A DNA stretch of 64,000 nt from Apostichopus japonicus (GCF_037975245.1 NC_092564.1:27574984-27638983); one strand, 5' to 3'; positions 46,201 through 58,800 are shown, numbered from the stretch's first letter. The notes: generated by a model not told the origin, from the sequence alone. Numbers and translations are program-made.

Positions 46201-49200
46201 TTTGGGCACAGAGAAGCGTGGTGAAGGCTTAGACACAACGTTCTGGCTGATTACAGAATTCCATCAACGTGGCTCCCTCTATGACTACCTCAAGGCCAAT
46301 CTAGTATCCTGGAATAGTCTGTGTCTTATAGCAGAAAGCATGGTGCGAGGCTTAGCCTTCCTGCACGAGCCCTCCGGCAGCAAACCACCTATCGCGCATC
46401 GGGATTTCAAGAGTAAGAATGTTCTGTTGATGAATGATACCACGGCTTGTATCGCAGACTTTGGATTGGCCATCAAGTTTGACCCAGGAAAGAAGCTGTG
46501 CGAGAATCATGGTCAGGTATCGTAGATCAGTTATTGCTGTTGGTTATGTTAACAATACACATGTATACATGTCTGTCATGCGTATAGTAACCCACCGTAG
46601 TATAAAGGGAAGCAGGGAGCCTTCTATAGATATTCATGAAGATTTGTCAAGGTTTGGTCGACCAAGATTATGTTTATTTGACTAATCTCTGATCTTTAGC
46701 ATGCTGTTAGGTGGGGAGGCCAGTGGGAACCATGCCCCCACCTCCACCATCGGGGCTGGGGGGACGTTTATTTTGGGGGGAAATTTGGAATTTGTCATTT
46801 TCTCGACCCCCACACATTTGAAATCCTGTGCAGGTCACTTTCTCTGACTGGTTCTGTTACATTAGTCGGTATTTTCCAAATATCGTCCTCAGACTGGTGA
46901 GAAGGAGTTTTGCTTGCTTTAGTTTTGTTTTCTACTGTTACAGTACTATGTTAGACTAATTATGCAGCCTCAGACTCTCTTTTGTCTTCTAGTGTCTAAG
47001 TTCTAATGAATGGTGTTCATCTATTTGCATAATCATCACAGCCAATATCTCTTAATGAACAGTGCTTGGTAGTCCCTGGCATCTTAAACTACAGTACTTT
47101 GTTGTGAAGCCTAGAATGTTATACACAATGTTCTGCAAAGTTGCTACAGTGTGTTAACTTCCATTTACTGATTGTTGTGAGACTAGTAGGTTAGGAGGTC
47201 AGTAGTAAAGTTCAGATAACAGTGCCACATGGGGTTATTGCACCTTAGCATTGTACGTGAGTTAACCAGGTGTACTGTTAAAATGTTGAGAATATGCCAA
47301 CTCCATCTGTTTTTGTAGACTGTCATTTATAATGTTTAGTGCTGTTTTCTCCATCCAGGTTGGTACCCGTCGATATATGGCACCAGAAGTATTAGAGGGA
47401 GCTATTCAATTCAACCAGGATGCATTCATGAGGCTGGATATGTATGCATGTGGTCTAGTGATATGGGAGCTAGCTTCACGATGTTCAGCCCAGGACGGTT
47501 AGTAGTACCCCACTTTGTGTTGTTCTCTAGAAAGTTCCATTAGTTGGTATGCAGCACACTTCACAGGCAATGTTACTGTTTTACTAATAGGTATGGTATG
47601 TGTAGTATGTTTTGAAATAACCTTTCCATTCCTCACAGTATATTTAAAGAAAAATGCTGTCAATTACACAAAAAGAGAGATAATTTTATCATGTTGAAAA
47701 TCCAACTGGCATGTCTACAAGGTGAATTTTAAGATCGTCACGTAAATTTCTAAGTACCTACATGTTGTACCTAAATGTACCTACACATAAGTACCTACTG
47801 TACATGTTGTAGTCTATGGCAGGTCGTGGAAACAAGTGAAGGAGTAAATCGGGTCAAGCGCCGTGGTTGTAAATGTTTACTGGTGAGGCCAAATCATGCT
47901 TCGAGATTACGTTTCTAATTACAAAGGAATTTATCACGTAGGCCAACACTAATAGTTACTAGATGAAGTTCAATCAATCGTTAATGCCAGCAAGCTTTTG
48001 TCATGAACAAATTACCTGTGAAAGTTAATCCCTAATCAGAACAACATGTCATTCATTTTGGTCACTGAGGAAGTCAGGGCCTCAGCTGAGAGGTGATCAG
48101 GCGTTTAAAGAGGCGTAAATGCATAAAGAAGAGGTGAAGAGTAGGCTTGCCTGCGCATACCACGCTGACAGATGTCAGTGGGCAAAGATCCCTTACCACC
48201 ACTCACTATTAAACAACAGCAGCAATGGACACTTAAAGTTATCCTTGAAACATTGCTGCAGAAACTAAAAAAACACAGAGAAACAAGACTAATTTGTACC
48301 TACAGTACTGTTAGTTGTACCAAAGGATTCTTACTGAAAGAGATGAAGCATTTTAGAACAATAATATGAGTAACCTGTGCATGTGTCCACATTGTATAGT
48401 TCAGGATATGTTTTTATAGGGTGTTTTTCACTGGGGTAAAAAAAAGAGCAATCACTCTTTGAGATAATGCTATTCTGGAATATTCAGCTACCGGATAAAG
48501 CTTTAGCATTTAATCCAAGTTATCTTATAATAATTCTCTGAATATACGAAGCTTTGGAATATTGGAGATGTTGCCATTTTCTATAGAAGTTGTGAAGTCA
48601 TTCTTTGACTGTAAGCAACCAAATCCTTCCTGATGAAATTGACTTCAATCCTATCTTACTGGTCTCCATTCTAGATATGCACTCTCATGAACATAGACTG
48701 CAAAAGTTAGTAACATTTTAGCACTGTGCCCCCCCCCCCCCCCCATCAACCTGATTCAGCCCTAAAGCAAGCATGACACATCATTCCTAATGCAGCAAGG
48801 AGATAAAGACGACTGAACAATTGCGATTGTAGTCAGATTTGTATCTCATTGCAAAACTAGTTCTGAATGTCAAGATTTGCTTGGTTAGACATTTCACATA
48901 AACTTATGCTTGAAGCGAATGCCTGTCGTACGGTGGTATTAGTATCAAAGATTGATCAATAGTAAGTATCAAAAAACTCCTTTGAAACTAATTTGTAAAT
49001 TGTGTTTAATGTAACTGTATCCAGTATCTTGATCAGTCGGACTGTGGATCGTGATGTAAAAAAAGAAAAAGAAAAAAAACAAACAAACCCATCTGAATTA
49101 AGTGTTGGTTGTCGTTCATTCAGTATGGTTTTATACTCTCATTAGTGCCCAAATGATGTCGGCTTGTTTCCCCCCCCCCTTTTCTTCTATCCAAAGGTCC

Positions 49201-51347
49201 TGTTGATGAGTACATGTTACCATTCGAGGAAGAGGTGGGCCTGGCGCCGTCCTTAGAGGAAATGATGGAAGCTGTGGTACAGGAAAGAAAACGGCCAATC
49301 TTTAGGGACACATGGATGAAACATGCCGTACGTATCGTATACAGTGTGATAATGTAGCTCCTTGCTCTGTCACTGCTGTTTACATTCATGTGTGAATGTA
49401 AACACAATGATGGTATTGTAAGAAGTAGTGTATTGGGTGCTTGTTCATCCTCTGTTAACTTCTCAATGACCAGGTATGAGAACGTTGGAAATCTAGCCTC
49501 TATCACTATCAGGGATATGAGAATTGGATGGATATTTCCATGTATTAGTTTATGATCAGTTTGTGGCTTGGTTGCCGGGGGGGACGGGGAGAGGAGGGGG
49601 AGCATTGTTGTCGTAAGAGATACTTATTCTGAAACAAGTCACGGTGTTGAAGGATGTCCAAAAGTTGTAATTCAAAGATTATCACATATTTTGTTTTGCA
49701 AAACAATTGAACACATACTCTTGTTCAGATATCTCTATCGAAATGCTGCCGGCAGGCTTTAGGACTGATAAATTTAAGCAATTTCTCATTGTTGATAGCT
49801 AATGATTTAATGCTCCTTTAGTACAAAAGGTAGCTAATTACCAAGAACAAGAGGTTGCATTCCCATTCCCCAATTTTTTAATTTTTTTAATTCACAATTT
49901 GGCAAAAGTTGTCTGTGCGATGGTGATTGAATGTGTGTGTGTATGTGTGACACTTTGTCATGTGAACACAATAACTCCAAAAATACAGGAAAGGTTTAAT
50001 TTCGTACTGGGTACATGGATGGATCCACCTTTGTGAGTTCACCATAGAGATCAAAATCTGAAAACCTTTGCAAAACATGATAACTTCAAAATTAAAAGCT
50101 GGGTGAACTTCTTGCATTATAATATGTAGTCCCACTTTTATAGTAAAGCAATTTGTAGTTTTGTAGTTCACCAGAGGTTAAGTACATATCATCTTTAAAC
50201 ACTATAACACATAAAGTAAAGTGCTGATGACCCACCCCCCCCCTCCCATTTGATGTGTGGATGCCCCATATTGGTAAATGAACTCTGTGGATCCACTTTG
50301 GTACAAGAAACTATGAATGTTGTTTGTGTAGTTCTGAGGTCATTTGTGTTCAACAGAGGTCCAAGTCTTAAACCTAGTAAACATGGCAACCAAAACTAGA
50401 ACTTCCTTCACAGTATATAGACCCACCTTACTGACTACGAAAATTCTGCCATGGTCTATGGAGTTCAAAGGTTGTTTGCTGGGATCAAACCTCAAATCAG
50501 TCATCAAACCTGACAAATTTGTAAACATGATGAATCCATACTTGGATATACTCCATAAGTTGGTATGTAGATCCACCTTTACAGTGAGAATAATAATTTC
50601 TGTGGTCACTCGAGGTCAACAGTAGTCAAGAGGAACAAAGATTTGTAAACAGGATAACTCTAATAGTAAAGTGTCAATGAACTTGTTGTGTAGGTCCACA
50701 CCAGCACAGGAATCTTGCTGATTATTTGAAGTCAGCAATGTTTAAGGACTGGTGAATATTGTGGACAGTGCTACATTAAATGTTCTTCTCTGAAACATGG
50801 CAAGGAATCCCTAGCCTCTTTACTTGACAGTTTAGTGACATATTACTTACTGTGAGAATTAATCCATGTGATGTTTGCCTCTTAAAGAATTCTGGGTTGC
50901 TTGAGCTCTTTGTTTTTCATTAAAAGTCAAGGGTTGATTTCTAACATTTTGCCTTTTTGTCCCATTGTTCTTGAATTTTCCTAAAAATGCACGGATGACA
51001 GACTCACAGACTCTCATTCGACTTGAGTTGTCCCAAAGACTCACATATGAAATCCATGAGATGTATTCCTGTTTAATCAGATGTTAAGGGTGACTCCATG
51101 AATCGAATAATATATCTTTGTTTGTTGTGTCCTATAGGGCTTGGCATCTCTGTGCGAGACAATAGAGGAGTGTTGGGATCACGAGGCCGAAGCCCGCCTC
51201 ACTGCCGGCTGCGTGGAGGCGCGACTCTCTCACCTGTTACGTACCAGCAAGCAGACTATACCAACGACAGACCTAAACCACACCAACACCACTCCCCTAA
51301 TTATTGACCTCTCCAACGGATCGACCGTCAAAGAATCGAGCCTCTAG
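37212..51347 (+). CDS. ACVR2: Activin receptor type-2 (ACVR2A/B ortholog), six coding exons, 537 aa
   Basis: A type II serine/threonine kinase receptor of the TGF-beta superfamily. At the plasma membrane it binds activin- or BMP-type ligands and phosphorylates type I receptors. Coding exons are 37212-37272, 38404-38784, 45825-46516, 47359-47497, 49197-49327 and 51138-51347, all AG/GT and in phase, summing to 537 residues (human ACVR2A 513). Order: signal peptide (about 1-27), cysteine-rich ectodomain (41-129) with N-glycosylation sites NCT, NRT and NSS, membrane segment (about 161-182), then kinase. Kinase motifs are [11 protein letters not shown] (glycine loop), catalytic Lys243 in [14 protein letters not shown] with Asp341, ADFG with Asp359 and MAPEVLEG. 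The C terminus ends KESSL exactly as in vertebrate ACVR2. All catalytic residues are intact. Confidence 0.96.
38404..38784 (+). CDS. ACVR2: ACVR2 exon 2 (ligand-binding ectodomain)
   Basis: The acceptor TTTTCAG ends at 38403 and the donor GTAAGT starts at 38785. It carries the entire ectodomain: [33 protein letters not shown] and the closing [11 protein letters not shown]. Twelve cysteines are present, against ten in human ACVR2A. Confidence 0.95.
39030..39300 (+). repeat. Dispersed AGGTCA-type repeat, copy 4
   Basis: Two units. A perfect AGGTCA-A-AGGTCA lies at 39249-39261 and AGGTCA-A-AAGTCA at 39104-39116. Confidence 0.75.
40170..40560 (+). repeat. Dispersed AGGTCA-type repeat, copy 5 (degenerate)
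   Basis: Landmarks such as GGATGAACATCATACTTGGTA, AGCAACCCTACTGGTTTCTG and TTGGAGGTCGACTGTCATTT in the usual order. The receptor-like sites are decayed. Confidence 0.6.
45060..45190 (+). repeat. Dispersed AGGTCA-type repeat, copy 6 (partial)
   Basis: Contains AGGTCA-A-ATGTCA at 45131-45143, GATGAGGTCAACC and GAAAACCTTGTACACATA. Confidence 0.6.
45825..46516 (+). CDS. ACVR2: ACVR2 exon 3 (membrane segment and kinase N and C lobes to DFG)
   Basis: The acceptor TCCACAG ends at 45824 and the donor GTATCG starts at 46517. One 692-base exon encodes what several vertebrate exons encode: stalk, membrane segment ([18 protein letters not shown]), juxtamembrane region and kinase through HGQ after the DFG motif. 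Confidence 0.96.
47359..47497 (+). CDS. ACVR2: ACVR2 exon 4 (activation loop)
   Basis: The acceptor CTCCATCCAG ends at 47358 and the donor GTTAGT starts at 47498. It encodes [35 protein letters not shown] and SAQD. Confidence 0.95.
47498..49196 (+). other. ACVR2: ACVR2 intron 4
   Basis: 1.7 kb with no recognisable element except poly-C runs near 48727-48745 and 49170 and an A-rich patch at 49060. No exon is supported. Confidence 0.6.
49197..49327 (+). CDS. ACVR2: ACVR2 exon 5
   Basis: The acceptor ATCCAAAG ends at 49196 and the donor GTACGT starts at 49328. It encodes [20 protein letters not shown] and then [14 protein letters not shown], collinear with vertebrate ACVR2. Confidence 0.95.
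49930..50760 (+). repeat. Dispersed AGGTCA-type repeat, copy 7 (about five tandem units)
   Basis: In ACVR2 intron 5 (49328-51137). This is the longest array in the window: repeated blocks of AACAC/GATAACTCCAAAA, GGTTTAATTTCGTACTGGGTA, GGATCCACCTT and AGGTCA-like words at a spacing near 165 bp. Confidence 0.75.
51138..51347 (+). CDS. ACVR2: ACVR2 last exon
   Basis: The acceptor GTCCTATAG ends at 51137 and the stop is TAG at 51345-51347. It encodes [32 protein letters not shown], a variable Thr/Asn-rich tail and the terminal VKESSL. Confidence 0.95.
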   Translation, partial: GLASLCETIEECWDHEAEARLTAGCVEARLSHLLRTSKQTIPTTDLNHTNTTPLIIDLSNGSTVKESSL

Positions 51348-52140
51348 CTAAGTTTTTGCAGTACTGACGAGAAACACTTTGGGCGGCTTTTACGAGCAAG
51401 AGGGAGGAAGCTGTCGTCGTGAAAATGTTGACCCAGAAGTAACAGTAGCACTTCCTTTGCAGTTGTCCAGTATGTTTGGCTGTCTCGGTCGGTGGAAAAT
51501 GGTCGAGATGTCTGGGAGGAGGGTTTTGAAGAGCCATCATAACGAGATAAGTCATACTCAGGTATATATCCAATGTGAATTCATTCAGAGGAGATTTAAT
51601 CATTACTCAGGTCGGAGGGGAAAATGTATTCACTCAACGAGAGGCGGTGCCAGGTGTCAAAGTTAAAAAAAAAATTAAAATAAATGTCCCGCTGCAAAAA
51701 TGGTCGCCGGAAAATTTTCTGTGGCGAGACGAAACCGACGGCAAGTACTGATTTTTCAAAGTGATCATGTATGGATATTTGCAAGTTTGATTATTAGTAT
51801 GATGCTTTAGGATCCACCTCCACTGTAGTTTGGTCAGTGGAAGAGTTGGTCGATGAGTTGAGCGGCGACTATTCATCGGTCGATGGTTCGTGGTGACGGT
51901 GCTGCCACCTCGGATATTTGAAAGCAAACTGCGTGTAGTGGTCGAATGGATTGGATATATATACTGGCATACATCATTTACCCGAGTTAACCAGTCGTGT
52001 AACCTTCCCTGAAGTTTTTTAAGGGAATGTACAGAAGAAGTTGAGCATGAAGATCCAGCATGCAGACTAGAGGAAAGGGACTCTACCGGTAGCCGATTTA
52101 CCAACGTCATGTTGCTATAATAAAATAAAAAAATTAGTCA
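51348..52140 (+). other. ACVR2: ACVR2 3' UTR (tentative)
   Basis: Follows the ACVR2 stop. Overlapping AATAAA signals at 52119-52129 are the first good poly(A) signals. A 158-codon antisense frame here has no family resemblance. A longer UTR cannot be excluded. Confidence 0.4.
52119..52129 (+). terminator. Polyadenylation signals AATAAAATAAA, possible ACVR2
   Basis: Two overlapping AATAAA hexamers about 775 bases after the stop codon, followed by T-rich sequence. Confidence 0.4.
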
Positions 52141-54229
52141 ATTTTTTTTTAACTTGATGTGCTTGGCCAAGTAAGAATCCTAGTGTGACAAAATTATTAT
52201 TTTGACTAATAATACACAATTTTTTTGCAAAAACATTTTTTTATGATTGTTATGGTAATGTACATTGATGTCACAAAGTTGTGGTCCAGATATAAAGATT
52301 CAATGTCTGCAAATATTGATAACACAACATGAGACAGGGGTTTACATGGCATGGTAATGGAGGTGCTGGTCTATCCTATTGTATTCGGCCATCTGGGGTG
52401 TTTTATGGTGGTTACCAGTCATAATAAATATTCATTGATATGATTATATGGTCTCTGTGTAGTGCTAACTGTGAACCCTCAAGGGGTCAAAGGTCGCTCA
52501 TAGAATGGCTGCCTGTGGTGGCAAGAGTGCCATGATGGCGTTGTTCCAAACAAAGCATGTTGTGCACCCGATGCCTTCGTTCTGCCATCTGACATAAAAG
52601 ATGAGGTACAGTAGGTGTACAAAAAAGGGCATGGAGAGAATATTGGTCCTGTAATATTGTAGCTTGGACAACCAGAGTATTTTAGTTTCCTAATGTCAGT
52701 TTGGATTCTTCCAGTAGCACTGTACCCAATCTCGACCAAACTTTAATGGATGTACAGAGTAATTATATACCGAGGAGAAAAAATGCCCTTTTCAGAGCAG
52801 AAGATGCCCTCTTAAAGATATTTGCAAGCTGTTGAAAAGAAATGCTGCCTAATGCTAGTAATGGCTGACATGCTGGAAGGATATGTTAACCTGTACCACC
52901 AAAATAGTTGCTACTACTATCATGATTATTATTATTATTTTTCAGTTCATTTTTGTAGTGCTTTTTTGTATGCTAGCTTTTCTGTATGGAAAACGAAGTT
53001 GTTAACTAAGCTTGCAGCTGAACTGAAACTAGTGCTGGCAAGTACAGGATTTGTGCTATGACTGAAATTTTGTAACTTTTATTGAAATATTCACCAAAAA
53101 CTATTTTTTCTTCCAAATACATAATGTACAATGATGAATAACACCATCTGCATTCTCCCCTCTTCCCCTGTATTTCTTGTAACTTTAAATGGCAGCTGTA
53201 AACTTAGTCAGCCAAATTGAAACTTTGAGTGGTAGAGAGTTGACTGACTTTCTTGCAGTTTGTTGCCAATTTCCTGTCAGGTTTCTTGAAAAGAGGATGA
53301 TTTTGTTGCTTCTGAATTTCCTCCTCAACTCCTCGTACGATTTCTTTCACCCATTGATGATTACAAAATAGAGCCAGACTTTTTTCATCAACCTTGGTAT
53401 TAATAAAATTGTACCAAATTCCAAGTTTAAAAGGTACATCTACTTTACTTGTTTTAAAGAAACACATTTTAAATGTACATCCGTTCTTGACGAGGTACAC
53501 CTACCCCCACCCTCCCCCAACCCCTGTATTCTGTTCAAAATAGTCATATTAATAACGGTCAAATTTTTTCAAATCTTTACAGTTTCTTTGCATCTTCTTT
53601 GGTGTTGCTCTTTATACATTTTTCCAAGGGGGTTTGTTGGCTACCATATGGGATATAAAAATTTGACAGACCAGAAAAAAAGAGAGAAAAAAATTAAAGA
53701 TATTGAGTAATTCTCATCTCTGAGTAAATTCATTGAGGTGATATCTCTAATCTGCATGAACCTTCTATCAGTATTGGTATAACATAATAACGTTCAAGTC
53801 TGCAAATCCTGGTGTGAATATCGTTCAGATCCAGAAGCTAAGACATTTTGGTCAGAAGGAGGAGACGAGTATGATCGTCCATCGACCAAACTCTTTTCAA
53901 TCCACATTTTTAGCTACAGGTTTATTTGTATATGCTCTCCTTTGTATACATTCTGTTTCAATTCTGTCATCAAAAAAGCCATCTTCACTCCCAAGTTTGG
54001 TCGTGCGATGCCTAAAAGTGAAGAGATGATTTTACAGTGTGTTTTCATACCCTATTTATGAACTTATAACTATAACAAATTTGAATTCGTTGTGTAACAT
54101 TTGGCAACTTGGGAAAGTATTAAAAACAGATTCTTTAAATATCTACTTGTTTGACAGTGTATGTGGTATTACACTTCAAAGGAAACAGTTATTTCTTTAG
54201 TCACCTTCAGAAGATCTGTCATGGTATAT
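52141..54229. other. Gene-poor DNA, nothing recognised
   Basis: AT-rich. Frames on both strands are short and lack splice-consistent partners. A GGTCAAAGGTC word occurs at about 52485 without the rest of the dispersed repeat. Confidence 0.4.
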
Positions 54230-54284
54230 CTACATATATATATATATATATATGTAGATATAAATAAATAGATATATATATATT

Positions 54285-54347
<63 letters not shown>

Positions 54348-54350
54348 ATA

Positions 54351-54392
<42 letters not shown>
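54230..54392. repeat. (AT)n microsatellite, about 160 bp
   Basis: Long alternating TA runs, broken by GTAGATATAAATAAATAG and TTTATATA variants. Likely polymorphic and able to extrude cruciforms. Confidence 0.9.
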
Positions 54393-54393
<1 letters not shown>

Positions 54394-55131
54394 AAACAGT
54401 CAAAATATTATTTCTGGGGTTTTACAAATTTTTAACTCAATGCTAGATTACTTGTTTTAATTCTATTGCACAATGGTATGTGAATGTGGTTCACCTGCAA
54501 TATACTGAAAAGGGTCTCAACAACTAATTTAAAGATCAAGTCACACCGAATAATTGAACAAATATGTACTCATAAAATAGAAATAATAAAAACCTCATCA
54601 TTTACAAACAAACAATAATTTAAAATCATGAAATCACTAATTTGGCAATTAATAAAAAATCACTTTACTTTTAATTAAGACAGTTTTTATATTGTGTATT
54701 TCAAACAGATGGACTGTTTTTGGCTGTAATGTATTCGTGTCTTAAAACAAAACAAGTGAAGAAGTTATTTCAGTCCCATTTAGACCTACCTCTGGGTGTA
54801 GAAAGCACCTTGTACATATATGTTATTACTTGTCTAGTTAGTTAATCTCTGAGTTAAACTGTGTAAAGAAAAGTTGGAATTTAGAATATCCATTGTCTGT
54901 CAATACCAAATAGGGTAAGACATTGTCATGGGATTCAAATTGGGTGGGGCTATTAAACTATGGGTATGTGTACAAACAGTCATTTGTTAATTGTGTTATT
55001 GTACTTGATTGACGGACGTTTGCCAGTGTGATTCCTCGACTTATTATCCAGTTAATCCGCACCAGAATTCATCGTTGTGATAAACTGATCGGCATCAATG
55101 CGCTCTAGCCATACATGTTACCCATATAGTT

Positions 55132-55453
55132 TGAACATAACCATTTGGAGAAACTATCTTGGGATCGAAAGCTTTAAATATTAGACCAAACTCAAAGGAC
55201 CATCCTTTGGTTATAACAAAGAGTTATGGGTAGAGATTGCCAAGTATGGTACAGTTTATTATGCAACTGGTCTGTGTCACTGGTAAAACATGTGAACATA
55301 ACCATTTGGAGAAACTATCTTGGGATCGAAAGCTTTAAATATTAGACCAAACTCAAAGGACCATCCTTTGGTTATAACAAAGAGTTATGGGTAGAGATTG
55401 CCAAGTATGGTACAGTTTATTATGCAACTGGTCTGTGTCACTGGTTAAACATG
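55132..55453 (+). repeat. 161-bp tandem duplication, nearly perfect
   Basis: Two copies starting TGAACATAACCATTTGGAG at 55132 and 55293, identical until the last bases (TGGTAAAACATG versus TGGTTAAACATG). The near-identity indicates a recent event. No coding frame. Confidence 0.92.
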
Positions 55454-55754
55454 TGTGCAGTGATGATGAAGTTTCTGTTGTCATTATGCTTGCAGAAGTA
55501 TATTCTATCAATTTTTAGAAAGTATGTTGAGTGAAAGGAAAGTAAATGTAAGATGCTTGGGGAGGGGAGAGAGAATAGTGGGTGAGGGAGGGGTGGGAGG
55601 AGGGAGAATTTAGAGTGGTGAATTGGTGGGTAAAGGTAATCACATAATTTTGTCATTTGTCATCAATATCTACAAAATAGGTTTTCATAAGCTCTGCCAT
55701 ATTTACTTGTTTCTTTAGTAATAAAAGTATAAACCTAAGAATGAGGATGTTATA

Positions 55755-55778
55755 TGTATATATATATATATCTATATA

Positions 55779-55821
<43 letters not shown>
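55755..55821. repeat. (TA)n microsatellite
   Basis: About 65 bp of alternating TA with a few C and G interruptions. It generates the Tyr-Ile frames on both strands. Confidence 0.88.
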
Positions 55822-55825
<4 letters not shown>

Positions 55826-58800
55826 TTAGACAGAATTGGGAGTAATTTCTATCCTCTTTCCCTCCTGATGCATCCCTCTCCATCCCTTTGTAGTGTGGTG
55901 GTCTCCATTCAAGTAAGCATTAACCAGTTTCTATGATGCTATGATGCCTTGTGTTGGTATGATCATCATGGCTAGTGTTCATTGTGTGTAGTCTTCAGGG
56001 TTTGTGAGTACCTTTGGAAAGGTTTCTCTCCTTTTTTTTTTGGATTGCCTTTTTGGAAATGTCATTGTTGCGGTCTGCGATTGTTTGGAGTTATCAGGGT
56101 TTACACCAATGTAACATAAATAAGTGGAACGAACGCTGTTCCTCTGAATCAAGACATACCGAGGGATTGCTGAAAGATGTTAACAGGGGTTGCTAGGGTC
56201 AACAAGGCATCTTTTGAAATTACAGCCTAGAGTAGTTAAGTAGACTGTCTGGTATAAAATACTGGTGTTTATGGAGATCAAACGATGAACATGTGTGTAT
56301 TTATCCATGAGGAAGGATTGGAACTGTCGATAGTACGTCATTCTGTGGATGTCTGGTTTATGTCATCCTGAATTATCAGTCTCCTACTCAAGTCACTAAA
56401 ATGTAACTTTAATTTGTACCTCTGTAGATAAACCAATCAAAGATGATGTGTGATTCTTCCAAATAAGTGCAACAGTCAGTGTACTAGTTTTAATTTTATA
56501 CAGACTACACATAACCATGTTTTAGGTCAGTATTATTGTTGTCTTTGTATTAAGAGGGTTGGAGGATGGTGGGAAGGTGTCTATGTCATTTTCTTTGTCA
56601 GAACATATTGTGAATGGAGGTTTTTCCTCCATTGTGAACAGTTAAATCTTATTGGGTCTTATCTTTGAATCAGTTACTTCATTTTCAGCACAAGCTTTTT
56701 TCCTCTTATAGGGGCCACCCCATTAGATACATTGTGAAGCTCTAGTTAAACCCAGCGGCAAAACTAGGACTAGTGAGGCTGGTGAAAACCCCAAGCGTAG
56801 GGGGGGGGGCCTGGTTTAAAGGACCAAAATAAATAACCACTCATTCGCTGAAACTGGCCGACGGCCATGGGCCAGTGAAGCGACAAAGCATGGATATTAA
56901 ATGTGCACAGTAAACCCAAACAGGCCCCAGGAAATTAAGTCTTCAAAAGAATTGTGTCGAAAGAGGAAGCCAGATATTGCCATATTGGGGCTCTTCTAGA
57001 GGTGCCAACAAAAAAAAGGCCCACCCAAAGCCCAAACCATGGTGGACCTTGGCAGAATGAGGACCCTTCTTTGAGGACTCATTGCTATTGTATTGCATTG
57101 GGGCCCTTTGTGCTAAGTACAGCAGATTGATTGTAAACCCAGTGCTGCACTTACAAACATGACAAACTTGAACAGGTCAAGAAAATTTGTAGACTTGCAT
57201 GTTGTAGATCCTAATGCTTTTAAGTCCTACAAAAGGTTCATAATGTATGGAAACCATGTCTGTGGCTGAAGACTTCAAATGTCACCATCAGAGGTCGCAG
57301 ATTGAGGAAATGTTCATGTTTGTAACATGGTAGTAGTAGTAGTAATAGTAGGAACTGTGCGTTTCAGGTATCACTGTCACAAGTAGGAAGCACAGGGGTT
57401 TTCATTTTGATGTGTTTCCATGTAATCATGCTGTGAGTATTAGCAATGATATTGTGGGCTGTACATCAGTATCCATATCTTTGTCCAAGGTATACCTTGG
57501 CCTTACATGCTACCATTGGTTGTCATAGGATGGTATTTGCAACTCCATTTTCAGCTTTTGTAGATTTGTGCACAATTATGCAGGATCGTTATACAAATTG
57601 AGTTCTTTTCTATATCTTTTTTTCTTTTAGCTATGATATATTTATTCTACATGTGTTAGGGTGGGGATTATTGGGGGGGGGGCGGTAGAAATGTGTTATG
57701 GATTTGAAATGTCATGTAAAGAAAATAAATGTTAAGGCAAACACGTGGGTTGAACAACAGTACCCTTATTCATGCCAAGGTATGCCTAACATGCTACATG
57801 TGGTCACTGTTATGTGCTACTCTGCTATCAGCTTTTGTATATTTGTGAGCAATTTATGCAGTTCTGACGGTTGTACAATTTTCTTTGGTTCATGGTTTAT
57901 TTATGCTGCATGTGCGTTGGGAAGTTGAGAATAATGGATTTGAATCCTGCAAGGAAATCAATTTGGTTATTCAAGCAGTATCGAGACATGGATACATATT
58001 GAGACAGTGGTAAAGGTTTGAATAATTTCTTCAAAGAAAAAGGGATGCACATTGTCGGGTTAATTGGACGTTTCAACCTCTCTCCTATTGTTTAAGGGTT
58101 TTCACTCAGGACAAATGACCAGCCCATTTCTATATTTCTTTCTTACCTCAAAAGAGTGAAGCGTTCACTGTAATCTTCTATGGAATCTTCATTTCAGAAT
58201 TAAAGTATTTATGATTTATATATTCATAACCGTAACTAGAAATCAGTATATGTGTCGTAAAAGTTTGTTAAATTGTAGCTGGCTCTTTGAGAATGAATCA
58301 CCTTTTAGTGACAACATTGATACTTATAGCAAAACAGGAATCAAACAATGTTTGGTGAGAAAAAGTTTGGAAATTTGGAAAAGCAAAAAAAAAGCAGTCC
58401 TTACATTGGGAAAATTTCTGATATATTTTGGTTGTTGCTTATCTTAACATTAAGTTGGTGAACACATATGGAATTTCTAATTCTGTTGTTGATATTTTCA
58501 CAATATTTGACCGTTCAGATGAGGTTGCTAGCAAACACTGCTGCACCGTTCATGTCAAGTATTTTAGTGAACTTTCGTCGTCCAAGCAAAAAATACGTCC
58601 CAGGTGTAAAGTGATCTTTTTTATTCATTATTTACTGTACATTTGCTTCTCAGTTGAATGACGACAACAAATAGTTTTGAAACCTTGTTGAAAAGGTGTT
58701 GTACGATTGCTCATGCATTTTTTATTTGCATATCAAGTACAATGGTGGGGTTGTCAGTTTTGTATGTGCTATGTAGGGGCGGTGAGGGTGACCAGTTCAG

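Noticed and set aside
49120-49605. 161-codon antisense frame over ACVR2 exon 5
   Set aside because: Antisense shadow of a conserved kinase exon plus intron; no domain.
51634-52110. 158-codon antisense frame downstream of ACVR2
   Set aside because: Ser/Thr/Arg-rich with no family likeness, in the probable 3' UTR, with no splice or start context to support it.
55653-55936. Tyr-Ile repeat proteins on both strands
   Set aside because: Translation of a (TA)n microsatellite.
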